Numbered from the stretch's first letter, positions 53,952-63,814 are shown. The stretch: DNA of 64,000 nucleotides from Nocardioides dongkuii (GCF_014127485.1 NZ_CP059903.1:1302001-1366000); one strand, 5' to 3'. Made by a program: numbers and translations. Notes: a model not told the origin generated them from the sequence alone.

Positions 53952-55169
53952 GTGAGTGACATGCGGGTGCTGCTCGTCGGCGCCGGCGGGGTCGGCGGCG
54001 CGTTCACCGCGATCGCGGCCCGCCGCGACTTCTTCGAGACGGTCGTCGTGGCCGACTACGACCTGGCGCGGGCCGAGCGGGCCGCCGCCACCGACGAGCG
54101 GTACGTCGCGGCGCAGGTCGACGCCGAAAGTGCCGAGAACGTCGCCGCGCTGTGCCGCGAGCACCGGATCACCCACGTGATGAACGCCGTCGACCCGCTG
54201 TTCACGATGAGCGTCTTCGCCGGCGCCCTCGCGGCCGGCGCCGACTACCTCGACATGGCGATGTCGCTCTCCCGGCCGCACCCCGAGGCGCCGTACGAGC
54301 GGACCGGGGTGAAGCTCGGCGACGAGCAGTTCGCGGTCGCCGGGGACTGGGAGACGGCCGGGCGGCTGGCGCTCGTCGGCATCGGCGTCGAGCCGGGGCT
54401 CTCCGACGTGTTCGCGCGGTACGCCGCCGACCACCTGTTCAGCGAGATCGACGAGCTCGGCGTGCGCGACGGCGCCAACCTGGTCGTCACCGACGACGAC
54501 GGCCACGAGGTCTTCGCGCCGTCGTTCTCGATGTGGACCACGATCGAGGAGTGCCTCAACCCGCCGGTGGTCTGGGAGGACGGCGCCTGGCACACCACCG
54601 CGCCGTTCTCGGAGCCGGAGGTCTTCGACTTCCCCGAGGGGATCGGCCCGGTCGAGTGCGTGAACGTCGAGCACGAGGAGGTGCTCCTGATGCCGCGCTG
54701 GATCGACTGCAAGCGCGCGACGTTCAAGTACGGCCTCGGCGACGAGTTCATCACCGTCCTCAAGGTGCTGCACGCCCTCGGCCTGGACCGCACCGAGAAG
54801 GTCCGGGTGAAGGGCGTCGAGGTCAGCCCGCGCGACGTGGTCGCGGCCGTGCTGCCCGACCCCGCCACCGTGGGGCCGCGGATGACCGGCAAGACCTGTG
54901 CGGGCCTGTGGGTCACCGGCACGGGCGTGGACGGCGCGCCGCGGTCGACGTACCTCTACCACGTGGTCGACAACGCGTGGTCGATGCGCGAGTACGGCCA
55001 CCAGTGCGTGGTCTGGCAGACCGCGGTGAACCCGGTCGTCGCCCTGGAGCTGCTCGCGCGCGGCACCTGGTCCGGCACCGGCGTCCTGGGGCCGGAGGCC
55101 TTCGACGCGGTGCCGTTCCTCGACCTGCTCACCGAGTACGGCAGCCCCTGGGCCATCCAGGAGCGCTGA
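53952..55169 (+). CDS. Saccharopine dehydrogenase-like NAD(P)-binding protein
   Basis: 405 residues from GTG 53952; ATG 53961, with a GAGGTGAG site, is an equally good start giving 402. N-terminal nucleotide motif VLLVGAGGVGGAF and VVVADYD show a Rossmann fold; the rest matches saccharopine dehydrogenase NADP-type (LVGIGVEPGLSDVFARYAAD, GLDRTEKVRVKGVEVSPRDVV). Such proteins reduce or oxidise imine bonds between an amino acid or amine and an oxoacid. It follows the aldehyde dehydrogenase by 15 bp. It may handle a carboxyalkyl-polyamine; that is speculation. Confidence 0.85.
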   Translation: MSDMRVLLVGAGGVGGAFTAIAARRDFFETVVVADYDLARAERAAATDERYVAAQVDAESAENVAALCREHRITHVMNAVDPLFTMSVFAGALAAGADYLDMAMSLSRPHPEAPYERTGVKLGDEQFAVAGDWETAGRLALVGIGVEPGLSDVFARYAADHLFSEIDELGVRDGANLVVTDDDGHEVFAPSFSMWTTIEECLNPPVVWEDGAWHTTAPFSEPEVFDFPEGIGPVECVNVEHEEVLLMPRWIDCKRATFKYGLGDEFITVLKVLHALGLDRTEKVRVKGVEVSPRDVVAAVLPDPATVGPRMTGKTCAGLWVTGTGVDGAPRSTYLYHVVDNAWSMREYGHQCVVWQTAVNPVVALELLARGTWSGTGVLGPEAFDAVPFLDLLTEYGSPWAIQER

Positions 55170-55186
55170 GGTCAGGAGCGCTGAGG

Positions 55187-55363
55187 TCAGGCGGCGAAGG
55201 AGATCTTCTGGCCGACGGCGTCGGCGACGTCCGGCGTGATCACGGTGATCCCGTGGTCGGCGGCCGCGTGGGCGGCCACCTCGGCCATCAGCAGGTCGCG
55301 GTCGGGGTTCTCGAACCGGGCGCTGCAGCCCGGCATGACGTCGCCGCAGGCGAGCTTGAACAT
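55187..55363 (-). CDS. DUF1059 family small protein
   Basis: 58 residues from ATG 55363 with a GAGAGG site. The sequence MFKLACGDVMPGCSARFE has the conserved Cys pair and the end NPDRDLLMAEVAAHAAADHGI is typical of DUF1059. No function is known. It converges on the saccharopine-like gene. Confidence 0.87.
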   Translation of the reverse strand: MFKLACGDVMPGCSARFENPDRDLLMAEVAAHAAADHGITVITPDVADAVGQKISFAA

Positions 55364-55404
55364 GGGGTTCCTCTCGTGGGCGCGACCTCGGGTCGCGCGC
55401 TCTC

Positions 55405-56277
55405 TCAGGGCGCCAGCCCGCGCTCCGGTGCGGGGATCCGCACCCAGAGCACCGCGCTGGTGTCGTCCTGATCGGCACCCAGCGTCCCGCCATGAGCGAT
55501 CACGAGGGCCCGGGCGAGATAGAGGCCGATCGTGACGCCGGTGCCGTCGTCGTTGAGGTCGAAGGGCTCGAAGAGCGCGCGCAGGACGTCGTGGTCGATG
55601 GGGTCGGCGTCGCGCACCACCCGCACCTCCACCCACGGACCGCGGTGGGCGACCTCCAGCCGGCGCGAGCGTGGCTCGGGCCGGAGCGCGGCCGCCTGCC
55701 AGAGGTCGCGCAGCACCAGCCCGAAGAGCTCGGGGTCGACGTCCACCTCGACGTCCGGGCCCTCGCCGGCCACCCCCGCGAGGCCGTCGAGCGCCGCCAC
55801 CAGGTCGCCGACCCGGACGGTCTCCCGCGCCGGGACGATCCGTCCGAGCGAGGCGGTGGCGAGCAGCTGGACGTCGCGCACCCGCGCCGCCAGCCGGTCC
55901 AGCGCGTCCTGGAGGCGGCCGACCGTGCGCTCCAGCGCGGACGGCGGCAGGTCGCCCTCGGCGAGCACGGCCAGCCAGCCCTGCGCCACGGTGAGCGGGG
56001 TGCGCAGCTCGTGGGCGAACGCGGCCAGGAACCGGTCCCGCTGGGCAGCGGTCTCGGGGTCCGGCCGGTTGGTGACCTGGGCGGTCCCCGCGTCGACGAA
56101 CGCGCGGACCCAGCGGTGCAGCAGCGCCGGCTCGACCGCCCACTGCAGGGCGACCTCGGCGACCGAGCGGCCGCCGAGCACCTCCAGCACCGCCGCCACC
56201 CGGGGGTCGACCTCGTCGGTCCGCCCGCCGGGGAGCAGCGTGGGCAGCACCGTGGGCCGGTCGCGCGCTTCGTCCAT
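55405..56277 (-). CDS. Histidine-kinase-like protein with N-terminal HTH-like segment
   Basis: 290 residues from ATG 56277. Residues about 22-60 (VAAVLEVLGGRSVAEVALQW) resemble a transposase-type helix-turn-helix. The DHp H-box is FAHELRTPLTVAQG and an HATPase-like end (GTGVTIGLYLARALVIAHGG) follows; the N-box is weak and no membrane helix or response regulator is nearby. The ATP lid GTGVTIG is kept. A cytoplasmic sensor is suggested; its partner is not visible. Confidence 0.82.
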   Translation of the reverse strand: MDEARDRPTVLPTLLPGGRTDEVDPRVAAVLEVLGGRSVAEVALQWAVEPALLHRWVRAFVDAGTAQVTNRPDPETAAQRDRFLAAFAHELRTPLTVAQGWLAVLAEGDLPPSALERTVGRLQDALDRLAARVRDVQLLATASLGRIVPARETVRVGDLVAALDGLAGVAGEGPDVEVDVDPELFGLVLRDLWQAAALRPEPRSRRLEVAHRGPWVEVRVVRDADPIDHDVLRALFEPFDLNDDGTGVTIGLYLARALVIAHGGTLGADQDDTSAVLWVRIPAPERGLAP

Positions 56278-56309
56278 GCCGGTGAGGGTAGGGGGCGTCC
56301 CCAGGGCCC

Positions 56310-56759
56310 TCAGACCAGGTCGGTGGCGTCGAAGACCCAGCTGGTGTCGGCGGTCCCCAGGCTCTCGACCCAGGCCGCCGGGGCGGCGTTCATGATCGCG
56401 CCGTAGTCCCAGTAGTCCTTCCAGAGGCAGACCCGGCCCTCGCGCACCCGGTGGACGGTGGCGAAGGGCAGGGTGAAGACCTCGCCGGAGGAGAAGGTCC
56501 AGGTCTCGGAGTGCTCGTACATCACGTGCTCGCCGTCGGCGACCAGCACGCCGTCGTGGTTCTCGTACGCCGCGAGCCCGCCCCAGCCGACCCGCAGCCG
56601 CTTGGCGATGTCGGCCGGCCCGCGTGCGGAGAGCGCGGGCCCGAGGGGCATGTCCATGTAGAGGCAGTCGTCGGTGACCCAGTCGGCGATGCCGTCGTAG
56701 TCGCGCGCCGACAGGGTCTGCCACAACCCCCGCACGGCCTCCTCGGAGGAGCGGGTCAC
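56310..56759 (-). CDS. SnoaL/NTF2-like protein
   Basis: 149 residues, GTG start overlapping the deacylase stop by 4 bp. The cone-shaped alpha+beta fold is indicated by LWQTLSARDYDGIADWVTDD, the central acidic and aromatic residues (YMDMPLGP) and WKDYWDYGAIM at the end. The family includes limonene-epoxide hydrolases and polyketide cyclases; the substrate is unknown. Likely co-transcribed with the D-aminoacylase-type gene. Confidence 0.83.
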   Translation of the reverse strand: MTRSSEEAVRGLWQTLSARDYDGIADWVTDDCLYMDMPLGPALSARGPADIAKRLRVGWGGLAAYENHDGVLVADGEHVMYEHSETWTFSSGEVFTLPFATVHRVREGRVCLWKDYWDYGAIMNAAPAAWVESLGTADTSWVFDATDLV

Positions 56760-58549
56760 GAGGCCAGCTCGGTGGTGCGGGCCTGCGGGGCGAGCGGCTC
56801 GCGGGTCTGCTCCCCGGAGCGCAGGAACCGGCCGGTGCGCTCGCGGCCGAGCACCTCGGTCGCCTCCCCGTCGCGCCACACCGCGCGGCCGCCGACCATC
56901 ACCAGCGGCACGGTGGCGTCGTTGCGGTTGACCATCCGCGAGAGCCCGTCGTACTGGTCGACGGGGGCCTCGGCGTACTCCTCGAGCGTGGCGTCGAGGT
57001 GCTCGGGGTCGACCACCAGCAGGTCGGCGCGGTCGCCGACGCGGAGGTGGCCCGCGTCCAGGCCGTACCAGTCGGCGAGCTCGCCGGTCAGGCGGTGCAC
57101 GGCGTGCTCGACGGTCATGAACGGCGTCCCGGCCTTCTCGGCGTCGGTGACGTGCCGGAGCAGGCGCAGCCCGAAGTTGTAGAAGGCCATGTTGCGCAGG
57201 TGCGCGCCGGCGTCGGAGAAGCCCATCTGGACGCCGGGCTCGCGGGCGATCTTCTTGAGCACCTCGGGGCGGTGGTTGGAGATCGTGGTGCGCCACCGGA
57301 TGTCGGTGCCGTGCTCGAGGACCAGGTCGAGGAAGGCGTCGACGGGGTGCGCCCCGCCGCGCTCCTGGCCGACCTGGCCGAAGGACTTGCCGACGACCGA
57401 GGCGTCGGGGCAGGCGACGATCTCGGCGTCGAAGAAGTCGCGGTGCCACACGCGCGGGCCGTACTTGCTCTCGTAGTCCTTGCGGAACCGTGCGCGGTAC
57501 GCCGGGTCGCGCATCAGCTCGTCGCGGGCGAGCTTCTCCTGCAGGTGCAGTGCGGAGGCGCCGGCGCCGAACTCCTCGAAGATGACCAGGTCGATGCCGT
57601 CGGCGTACACCTCGAACGGCACCGGCAGGTGCTGCCAGCGGAAGTCGCCGCCGAGCCGGTTGACCACGGCGGCCATCCCGCGCAGCAGGTGGATCACGAA
57701 CGGGATCGCCTTGATGTCGGCGGCGGAGAGCAGGCTGGTCTTGAGCGGCCGGCCGAACAGGCCGATGGACCCGAACGCCTGGGTGACCACGGTTTGCGGC
57801 TGGCCGACGTCGGGGCCGGCCTGGAGCACGCGTCCGCGGCGGCGGAGGATCCGGCGCAGGCCGCGCATCTCCTTGCCCGAGGCGTACGTCGAGGGCAGCG
57901 TCCGCGAGCGGCACAGGTCGCCGTCGAGCTTGTCGAAGAGCAGCTGCTGGGCCGAGAGGCCGACGAAGCCGGCGTCGAGGGCCTCGGTGAGCATCCGCTC
58001 CATCGTGGCCTGCTCGGCGCGGCTCGGGCGGACGTCGTCGCGGGTGGCGCGGTCCAGGCCCATGGTCGCGGTGCGCATGTCGGAGTGGCCGATGAACGCC
58101 GCGAGGTTGGGGCCGAGCGGCAGCGACTCGAGCGCGGCGACGTACTCGCTCGCGGTGCGCCAGGTGCGGTGCTTGTCGACCGCGCGGATCACGTGCCGGC
58201 GGGGGATCGCCTCCACCCGGCCGAACAGGTCGCCCGCGTCGACGCCGCCGACGTGGACCGTCGAGAGCGAGCAGGACCCGAGCATGATCGTGGTGACGCC
58301 GTGCCGCAGGGACTCGGTGAGCGCCGGCCCGTCGAGCACCTCCACGTCGTAGTGCGTGTGGATGTCGACCAGGCCCGGGAGCACCCAGCGGCCGCCGGCG
58401 TCGACGACGTCGGGGCACCCGGTCTCGTCCAGTGGCTCGGCGGAGACCGCCGCGACCCGGCCGTCGCGGATGCCGAGGTGACGCACCGCCGGCGCGGCGC
58501 CGCTCCCGTCGTAGAGCAGGCCGTCGCGGACGATGGTGTCATAGGTCAC
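56756..58549 (-). CDS. N-acyl-D-amino-acid deacylase-type amidohydrolase
   Basis: 597 residues from GTG 58549. The N-terminal beta-sandwich (TIVRDGLLYDGSG) and VLPGLVDIHTHYD with the HxH metal ligands are as in D-aminoacylase; IMLGSCSLS supplies the Cys-type bridging region, and MGFSDAGAHLRNMAF the catalytic Asp. It hydrolyses an N-acyl or related amide; the substrate is unknown. The promoter has TTGACG and TTCGAT at 17-bp spacing, the latter 12 nt before the start. Confidence 0.87.
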   Translation of the reverse strand: MTYDTIVRDGLLYDGSGAAPAVRHLGIRDGRVAAVSAEPLDETGCPDVVDAGGRWVLPGLVDIHTHYDVEVLDGPALTESLRHGVTTIMLGSCSLSTVHVGGVDAGDLFGRVEAIPRRHVIRAVDKHRTWRTASEYVAALESLPLGPNLAAFIGHSDMRTATMGLDRATRDDVRPSRAEQATMERMLTEALDAGFVGLSAQQLLFDKLDGDLCRSRTLPSTYASGKEMRGLRRILRRRGRVLQAGPDVGQPQTVVTQAFGSIGLFGRPLKTSLLSAADIKAIPFVIHLLRGMAAVVNRLGGDFRWQHLPVPFEVYADGIDLVIFEEFGAGASALHLQEKLARDELMRDPAYRARFRKDYESKYGPRVWHRDFFDAEIVACPDASVVGKSFGQVGQERGGAHPVDAFLDLVLEHGTDIRWRTTISNHRPEVLKKIAREPGVQMGFSDAGAHLRNMAFYNFGLRLLRHVTDAEKAGTPFMTVEHAVHRLTGELADWYGLDAGHLRVGDRADLLVVDPEHLDATLEEYAEAPVDQYDGLSRMVNRNDATVPLVMVGGRAVWRDGEATEVLGRERTGRFLRSGEQTREPLAPQARTTELAS

Positions 58550-58555
58550 AAGGGC

Positions 58556-58584
58556 ATCGAACCGCGCCAGTTGACACGCGTCAA
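58556..58584 (-). promoter_or_regulatory. Promoter and small palindrome of the deacylase gene
   Basis: On the minus strand, -35 TTGACG (58584-58579) and -10 TTCGAT (58561-58556) are separated by 17 bp. TTGACACGCGTCAA (58571-58584) is a short palindrome over the -35, a possible operator. No gene lies in 58550-58605. Confidence 0.5.
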
Positions 58585-58605
58585 GCAAAACGGCGCAATG
58601 CGCGC

Positions 58606-59952
58606 TCAGGCGGTCGCGGCGAAGGCCTCCGCCACCACGTCGAACGCCTCGTCGAGCAGCGCGTCGGAGATCGACAGCGGCGGCAGGAACCGGAAGACGT
58701 TGCCCCAGGTGCCGCAGGTGAGGGTCACGACGCCCTGCTGGTGGCAGTACGCCGAGACCGCGGCGGTGCGGACCGGGTCGGGGTCGAGCGTGCCGGGGTG
58801 GCACAGCTCGATCGCCATCATCGCGCCGCGGCCGCGGAGGTCGCCGATCACCGGGTGCTCGGCCTGCAGCTTCTCCAGTCGCGACCGCATCAGCTCGCCG
58901 ACGGCCCGCGCCCGGCCGGGGAGGTCCTGGCCGCGCATCTCCTCGATCGCGCCGAGGGCGGCGGCACAGGCGATCGGGTTGCCGCCGTAGGTGCCGCCGA
59001 GCCCGCCGACGTGCACGGAGTCCATCAGGTCCGCGCGGCCGGTGACCCCCGCGAGCGGCAGGCCGCCCGCGATCCCCTTGGCGGTGGTGACCAGGTCGGG
59101 GACGACGCCCTCGTCGTCGCACGCGAACCAGTCGCCGGTGCGGCAGAAGCCGGACTGGATCTCGTCGGCGACCAGGACGACGTCGTTCGTGCGGCACCAC
59201 GCGGCGAGCGCGGGCAGGAACCCGGGCGCCGGGACGACGAACCCGCCCTCGCCGAGGACCGGTTCGATGACGACGCAGGCCACGTTGGTCGCGCCGACCT
59301 GCTTCTCGATGACGTCGATCGCGCGCGCCGCGGCCTCCTCGCCGGAGAGCCCGTCGCGGAACGGGTAGGACATCGGGGCGCGGTAGACCTCGCCGGCGAA
59401 CGGCCCGAAGCCGTGCTTGTAGGGCATGTTCTTGGCCGTCATCGCCATCGTGAGGTTGGTGCGGCCGTGGTAGGCGTGGTCGAAGACCACGACCGCGTCA
59501 CGGCCGGTCGCGACGCGCGCGATCTTGACGGCGTTCTCGACCGCCTCGGCGCCGGAGTTGAACAGCGCGCTCTTCTTCGCGTGGTCGCCGGGCGTGAGCT
59601 CGGCGAGCTGCTCGCAGACGTCGACGTACCCGTCGTACGGCGTGACCATGAAGCAGGTGTGGGTGAACGCGGCCGCCTGCTCGGTGACCCGGCGGACCAC
59701 CTCGGTGGAGCTGTTGCCGACCGTGGTGACCGCGATGCCCGAGCCGAGGTCGATCAGCGAGTTGCCGTCGACGTCGAGCAGCACGCCGCCGCCGGCCGCG
59801 ACCACGAAGACCGGCAGGGTGGTGCCGACGCCGTCGGCGACGTGGGCCTTCTTGCGCTCCAGCCGCGCGAGCGAGGCGGGGCCGGGGATCGCGGTGACGA
59901 GCCGGCGCTCCTGCGGGAGAGCCGGGCCGCCGGTGGCGGGGATCGAGGTCAT
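58606..59952 (-). CDS. gabT: 4-aminobutyrate aminotransferase
   Basis: 448 residues from ATG 59952. PLP Lys is in [47 protein letters not shown] and [13 protein letters not shown] fit GABA transaminase. It converts GABA plus 2-oxoglutarate to succinate semialdehyde plus glutamate, the step after the aldehyde dehydrogenase in this cluster. A TACGCT box starts 12 nt upstream. It is divergent from dxr across only 47 bp. Confidence 0.92.
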   Translation of the reverse strand: MTSIPATGGPALPQERRLVTAIPGPASLARLERKKAHVADGVGTTLPVFVVAAGGGVLLDVDGNSLIDLGSGIAVTTVGNSSTEVVRRVTEQAAAFTHTCFMVTPYDGYVDVCEQLAELTPGDHAKKSALFNSGAEAVENAVKIARVATGRDAVVVFDHAYHGRTNLTMAMTAKNMPYKHGFGPFAGEVYRAPMSYPFRDGLSGEEAAARAIDVIEKQVGATNVACVVIEPVLGEGGFVVPAPGFLPALAAWCRTNDVVLVADEIQSGFCRTGDWFACDDEGVVPDLVTTAKGIAGGLPLAGVTGRADLMDSVHVGGLGGTYGGNPIACAAALGAIEEMRGQDLPGRARAVGELMRSRLEKLQAEHPVIGDLRGRGAMMAIELCHPGTLDPDPVRTAAVSAYCHQQGVVTLTCGTWGNVFRFLPPLSISDALLDEAFDVVAEAFAATA

Positions 59953-59958
59953 GGGGTC

Positions 59959-59964
59959 AGCGTA
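59959..59964 (-). promoter_or_regulatory. -10 box of gabT
   Basis: TACGCT on the minus strand, beginning exactly 12 nt before the ATG at 59952. On the opposite strand GACGAT (59988-59993) lies 12 nt before the dxr start. Confidence 0.5.
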
Positions 59965-59999
59965 GGCGGAACCGGGGACGCCTCTGGGACGATGGGGCG

Positions 60000-61097
60000 G
60001 TGACCCCACGCGACGTCGTCGTCCTCGGCTCCACCGGCTCGATCGGCACCCAGGCCCTCGACCTGGTCCGGCGCAACCCCGACCGGTTCCGGGTGGTCGG
60101 GCTGACCGCCGGCGGGTCGAACCCTGACCTGTTCCGGCAGCAGGTCGAGGAGTTCGCGCCGGCGTACGCCGGCCTGGGGGAGGAGGCCTCCGTCGAGGCC
60201 GCCGCCCACCCCTGCGACGTCGTCCTCAACGGCATCACCGGGGCGGTCGGCCTGCGCCCGACGCTCGCCGCGCTGGACGCCGGCACCACGCTCGCGCTCG
60301 CCAACAAGGAGTCGCTGATCATGGGCGGCCCGCTGGTGCTGGAGCGGGCGAAGCCGGGCCAGATCGTCCCCGTCGACTCCGAGCACTCCGCGCTGGCGCA
60401 GTGCCTGCGGGGCGGCGCGCCGGAGGAGGTTCGACGGCTGGTGCTCACCGCCAGTGGCGGCCCGTTCCGCGGCCGCACCCGGGAGGAGCTGGCGGAGGTG
60501 ACGCCCGAGCAGGCGATGAACCACCCGACCTGGGACATGGGGCCGGTCATCACGATCAACTCCGCGACGCTGGTCAACAAGGGGCTGGAGGTGATCGAGG
60601 CGCACCTGCTCTTCGGGATCCCCTTCGACCGGATCGAGGTCGTCGTCCACCCGACGAGCGTCGTGCACTCGATGGTGGAGTTCGTCGACGGCTCGACGCT
60701 CGTCCAGGCCAGCCCCCCGACGATGCTCATCCCGATCGCGCTCGGCCTCGCGTGGCCCGAACGGGTGCCGGACGCGGCCCCGCCGGTCGACTGGACCCGC
60801 CCGGAGACCTGGGAGTTCCACCCGCTCGACAACGAGGCGTTCCCCGCGGTCGCGCTGGCGCGTGCCGCCGGCGAGGCCGGGAGCACGGCGCCGGCCGTCT
60901 ACAACGCCGCGAACGAGGTGTGCGTCACAGCGTTCCGCGCCGGGCGGCTCAGGTTCACCGAGATCGTGCCGACGATCCGTACGGTGCTCGACGTTCTCGA
61001 CGTACCCTCGACGAGAGGGCTCACCGTCGACGACGTCGTCGCCGCGGACGGCTGGGCCCGTGCCGAGGCGACGCGACTGATCGGAGGTCCTGCATGA
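60000..61097 (+). CDS. dxr: 1-deoxy-D-xylulose-5-phosphate reductoisomerase
   Basis: 365 residues, GTG start. NADPH loop [29 protein letters not shown], the metal and substrate site [11 protein letters not shown], and [34 protein letters not shown] are intact. It makes MEP, the committed step of the non-mevalonate isoprenoid pathway; ispG lies two genes on. It overlaps the rip1 start by 4 bp. Confidence 0.97.
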   Translation: MTPRDVVVLGSTGSIGTQALDLVRRNPDRFRVVGLTAGGSNPDLFRQQVEEFAPAYAGLGEEASVEAAAHPCDVVLNGITGAVGLRPTLAALDAGTTLALANKESLIMGGPLVLERAKPGQIVPVDSEHSALAQCLRGGAPEEVRRLVLTASGGPFRGRTREELAEVTPEQAMNHPTWDMGPVITINSATLVNKGLEVIEAHLLFGIPFDRIEVVVHPTSVVHSMVEFVDGSTLVQASPPTMLIPIALGLAWPERVPDAAPPVDWTRPETWEFHPLDNEAFPAVALARAAGEAGSTAPAVYNAANEVCVTAFRAGRLRFTEIVPTIRTVLDVLDVPSTRGLTVDDVVAADGWARAEATRLIGGPA

Positions 61098-62455
61098 GCG
61101 CGCTGTTCTACCTGCTCGGGGTGGTGATCTTCGTGGTCGCCATCCTGGCCTCGATCGGCCTGCACGAGCTCGGCCACATGATCCCCGCGAAGAAGTTCGG
61201 CGGGAAGGTCACCCAGTACTTCATCGGCTTCGGCCCCACCGTGTGGAGCAAGCAGGTCGGCGAGACCGAGTACGGCGTCAAGGCGATCCCGCTCGGCGGC
61301 TACGTCAAGATCGTCGGGATGCTCCCGCCGGGCGCCGACCAGCTCGCCGACGAGGTCACCGTCGACGAGCACGGCAACCAGGTCACCCGGGTGCGCAAGT
61401 CCAACACCGGCATGTTCACCCAGCTGATCTCCGACGCCCGGGCCGCCGAGTGGGAGCTCGTCGGGCCCGAGGACCACGACCGGCTCTTCTACCGGATGCC
61501 GTCCTGGAAGAAGATCGTCGTGATGGCCGGCGGGCCCACCGTCAACCTGCTGATCGCGTTCTTCCTCTTCCTCATCGTCTTCTCCACGTACGGCGAGCGC
61601 ACCGTCGAGGTCGACTCCGGCGCGCCCGTCCTCGAGCAGGTCTCGCGCTGCGTGCTCCCGTTCGAGGACGAGGGACGCGAGTGCACCGCCGCCGACCCGC
61701 CCTCCCCGGCCGTCGAGGCCGGGCTGCGCCCCGGCGACACGATCACCACGTTCAACGGCGTCGCGATCACCGACTGGGACCAGCTGCGCGACCTGATCCG
61801 CGGCAACGCCGACGGCGAGGCCGTCATCGGCTACGAGCGCGACGGCCAGGCCCTCTCGGGCACCACGAGCACCACCGTCGAGACCCGTCCCGACGACGAC
61901 CCCGACCAGACGCTGCGCGAGGTCGGCTTCCTCGGCGTCGTCCCGACCTCCCACGTCGAGGTGACCACGGGCGGCCCGCTGTTCACCCTCGACCGGATGG
62001 GCACGATGACCGTCGAGACGGTCAAGGCGCTGGCCACCCTGCCGGTGAAGGTCTGGGACGTCGGGCGGGCGATCGTCGGCCTGGAGGAGCGCGCGGCCGA
62101 CAGCCCGGTCAGCATCGTCGGCGGCGGCCGGCTCGCCGGCGAGACGGTCTCCCACGAGGAGTTCCCGGTCGTCGAGAAGACCGTGTTCCTGGTGATGCTG
62201 ATCGCCGGCTTCAACTTCTTCATCGGGATGTTCAACTTCATCCCGCTGCTGCCGCTCGACGGCGGCCACATCGCCAGCGCCGCGTGGGAGGCGATCCGGC
62301 GCCGGATCGCCCGGCTGCGCCGTCGTCCCGACCCCGGGTACGTCGACGCCGCCAAGCTGCTCCCGGTCGCCTACGTCGTCGCCTCGGCGATGCTGGTGAT
62401 GGGTCTGGTGCTGATCGTCGGCGACCTCGTCGTACCCCTGCACCTCGAGGGCTGA
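61094..62455 (+). CDS. rip1: Site-2 family intramembrane protease (Rip1/RseP type)
   Basis: 453 residues. The zinc motif HELGH (His24, Glu25, His28) lies in the first helix; a PDZ domain (about 195-290) follows and [13 protein letters not shown] in a later helix supplies the third ligand. In mycobacteria the homologue cuts anti-sigma factors and lies between dxr and ispG, just as here. It is translationally coupled to dxr. Confidence 0.95.
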   Translation: MSALFYLLGVVIFVVAILASIGLHELGHMIPAKKFGGKVTQYFIGFGPTVWSKQVGETEYGVKAIPLGGYVKIVGMLPPGADQLADEVTVDEHGNQVTRVRKSNTGMFTQLISDARAAEWELVGPEDHDRLFYRMPSWKKIVVMAGGPTVNLLIAFFLFLIVFSTYGERTVEVDSGAPVLEQVSRCVLPFEDEGRECTAADPPSPAVEAGLRPGDTITTFNGVAITDWDQLRDLIRGNADGEAVIGYERDGQALSGTTSTTVETRPDDDPDQTLREVGFLGVVPTSHVEVTTGGPLFTLDRMGTMTVETVKALATLPVKVWDVGRAIVGLEERAADSPVSIVGGGRLAGETVSHEEFPVVEKTVFLVMLIAGFNFFIGMFNFIPLLPLDGGHIASAAWEAIRRRIARLRRRPDPGYVDAAKLLPVAYVVASAMLVMGLVLIVGDLVVPLHLEG

Positions 62456-62623
62456 GCGCGCCGTCTCACGGTCGAGTTGGGCAGGACTCACCCTCGAGTT
62501 GGGCTCTCCTCACCCCCGTGCCGTGAGGAACCCCCGATTCGACCGTGAGGTAGGCCCAACTCGACCACGGGCCCGCCCGCCGCCGAATCGGGCGCGCACC
62601 GACCCGCCGGTAGCCTGGGACCC
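62456..62623. repeat. Nested inverted repeats upstream of ispG
   Basis: GTCGAGTTGGGC at 62471-62482, a related TCGAGTTGGGC at 62494-62504 and the inverted GCCCAACTCGAC at 62554-62565. CTCACGGTCG (62465) is inverted as CGACCGTGAG (62540), and TCCTCAC (62506) pairs with GTGAGGA (62523). TAGCCT at 62611-62616 is the ispG -10 box, 13 nt before the ATG. No gene is visible. Confidence 0.6.
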
Positions 62624-63775
62624 ATGACCGCCATCAGCCTCGGCATGCCCGCGGCGCCCCCGCCGGTGCTCGCGCCGCGCCGCCCGACCCGTCAGATCCA
62701 GGTCGGCAAGGTCGGGGTCGGCAGCGACCACCCGGTCTCGGTGCAGTCGATGACGACGACGCTCACCTCCGACGTCAACGCCACCCTGCAGCAGATCGCC
62801 GAGCTGACCGCGTCCGGCTGCGACATCGTGCGCGTCGCGTGCCCGAGCCAGGACGACGCCGAGGCGCTGCCCGCCATCGCGCGCAAGAGCCAGATCCCGG
62901 TCATCGCCGACATCCACTTCCAGCCCAAGTACGTCTTCGCCGCGATCGAGGCGGGCTGCGCGGCCGTCCGGGTCAACCCCGGCAACATCCGCAAGTTCGA
63001 CGACCAGGTCAAGGAGATCGCCCGGGCCGCCCGCGACCACGGCACCTCGATCCGGATCGGCGTCAACGCCGGCTCGCTCGACAAGCGGCTGCTGGAGAAG
63101 TACGGCAAGGCGACGCCCGAGGCGCTCGTGGAGTCGGCCAAGTGGGAGGCGGGCCTCTTCGAGGAGCACGGCTTCCGCGACTTCAAGATCTCGGTCAAGC
63201 ACAACGACCCCGTCGTGATGGTCCGCGCCTACGAGCTGCTCGCCGCTGAGGGCGACTGGCCGCTGCACCTCGGCGTGACCGAGGCCGGCCCGGCGTTCCA
63301 GGGCACGATCAAGTCCGCGACCGCCTTCGGGGCGCTGCTCAGCAAGGGCATCGGCGACACCATCCGGGTCTCGCTCTCCGCGCCTCCGGTCGAGGAGGTC
63401 AAGGTCGGCATCCAGATCCTGCAGTCGCTGAACCTGCGGCCCCGCAAGCTCGAGATCGTCTCCTGCCCCTCCTGCGGGCGCGCGCAGGTCGACGTCTACA
63501 CGCTGGCCGAGCAGGTGACCGCCGGGCTCGAGGGCATGGAGGTCCCGCTGCGGGTCGCCGTCATGGGATGCGTCGTCAACGGCCCCGGCGAGGCGCGCGA
63601 GGCCGACCTGGGCGTCGCCTCCGGCAACGGCAAGGGCCAGATCTTCGTCAAGGGCGAGGTCATCAAGACCGTGCCGGAGTCGCAGATCGTGGAGACGCTG
63701 ATCGAGGAGGCGATGCGGATCGCCGAGGGCATGGAGGCCGTCGACGGTGCCGGCGCCGAGGTCACGGTCGGCTGA
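62624..63775 (+). CDS. ispG: (E)-4-hydroxy-3-methylbut-2-enyl-diphosphate synthase
   Basis: 383 residues. The TIM-barrel domain starts [21 protein letters not shown]; the 4Fe-4S cluster Cys are in [10 protein letters not shown] and [11 protein letters not shown]. It converts MEcPP to HMBPP with reduced ferredoxin or flavodoxin. With dxr it gives two MEP pathway genes in the window. Its own leaderless-type promoter separates it from rip1. Confidence 0.97.
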   Translation: MTAISLGMPAAPPPVLAPRRPTRQIQVGKVGVGSDHPVSVQSMTTTLTSDVNATLQQIAELTASGCDIVRVACPSQDDAEALPAIARKSQIPVIADIHFQPKYVFAAIEAGCAAVRVNPGNIRKFDDQVKEIARAARDHGTSIRIGVNAGSLDKRLLEKYGKATPEALVESAKWEAGLFEEHGFRDFKISVKHNDPVVMVRAYELLAAEGDWPLHLGVTEAGPAFQGTIKSATAFGALLSKGIGDTIRVSLSAPPVEEVKVGIQILQSLNLRPRKLEIVSCPSCGRAQVDVYTLAEQVTAGLEGMEVPLRVAVMGCVVNGPGEAREADLGVASGNGKGQIFVKGEVIKTVPESQIVETLIEEAMRIAEGMEAVDGAGAEVTVG

Positions 63776-63802
63776 CGCCGTGCCGGTGCGACGGCCGCGT
63801 CG

Positions 63803-63808
63803 TAGGCT
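63803..63808 (+). promoter_or_regulatory. -10 box of the terminal GNAT gene
   Basis: TAGGCT begins 12 nt before the GTG at 63815, the same spacing as at lepB, xerC and the M1 peptidase gene. Confidence 0.45.
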
Positions 63809-63814
63809 TCGCCC

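Noticed and set aside
50964..55493. 1509-codon minus-strand frame across aminotransferase, aldehyde dehydrogenase and saccharopine-like genes
   Set aside because: It crosses several real genes on both strands and shows no domain.
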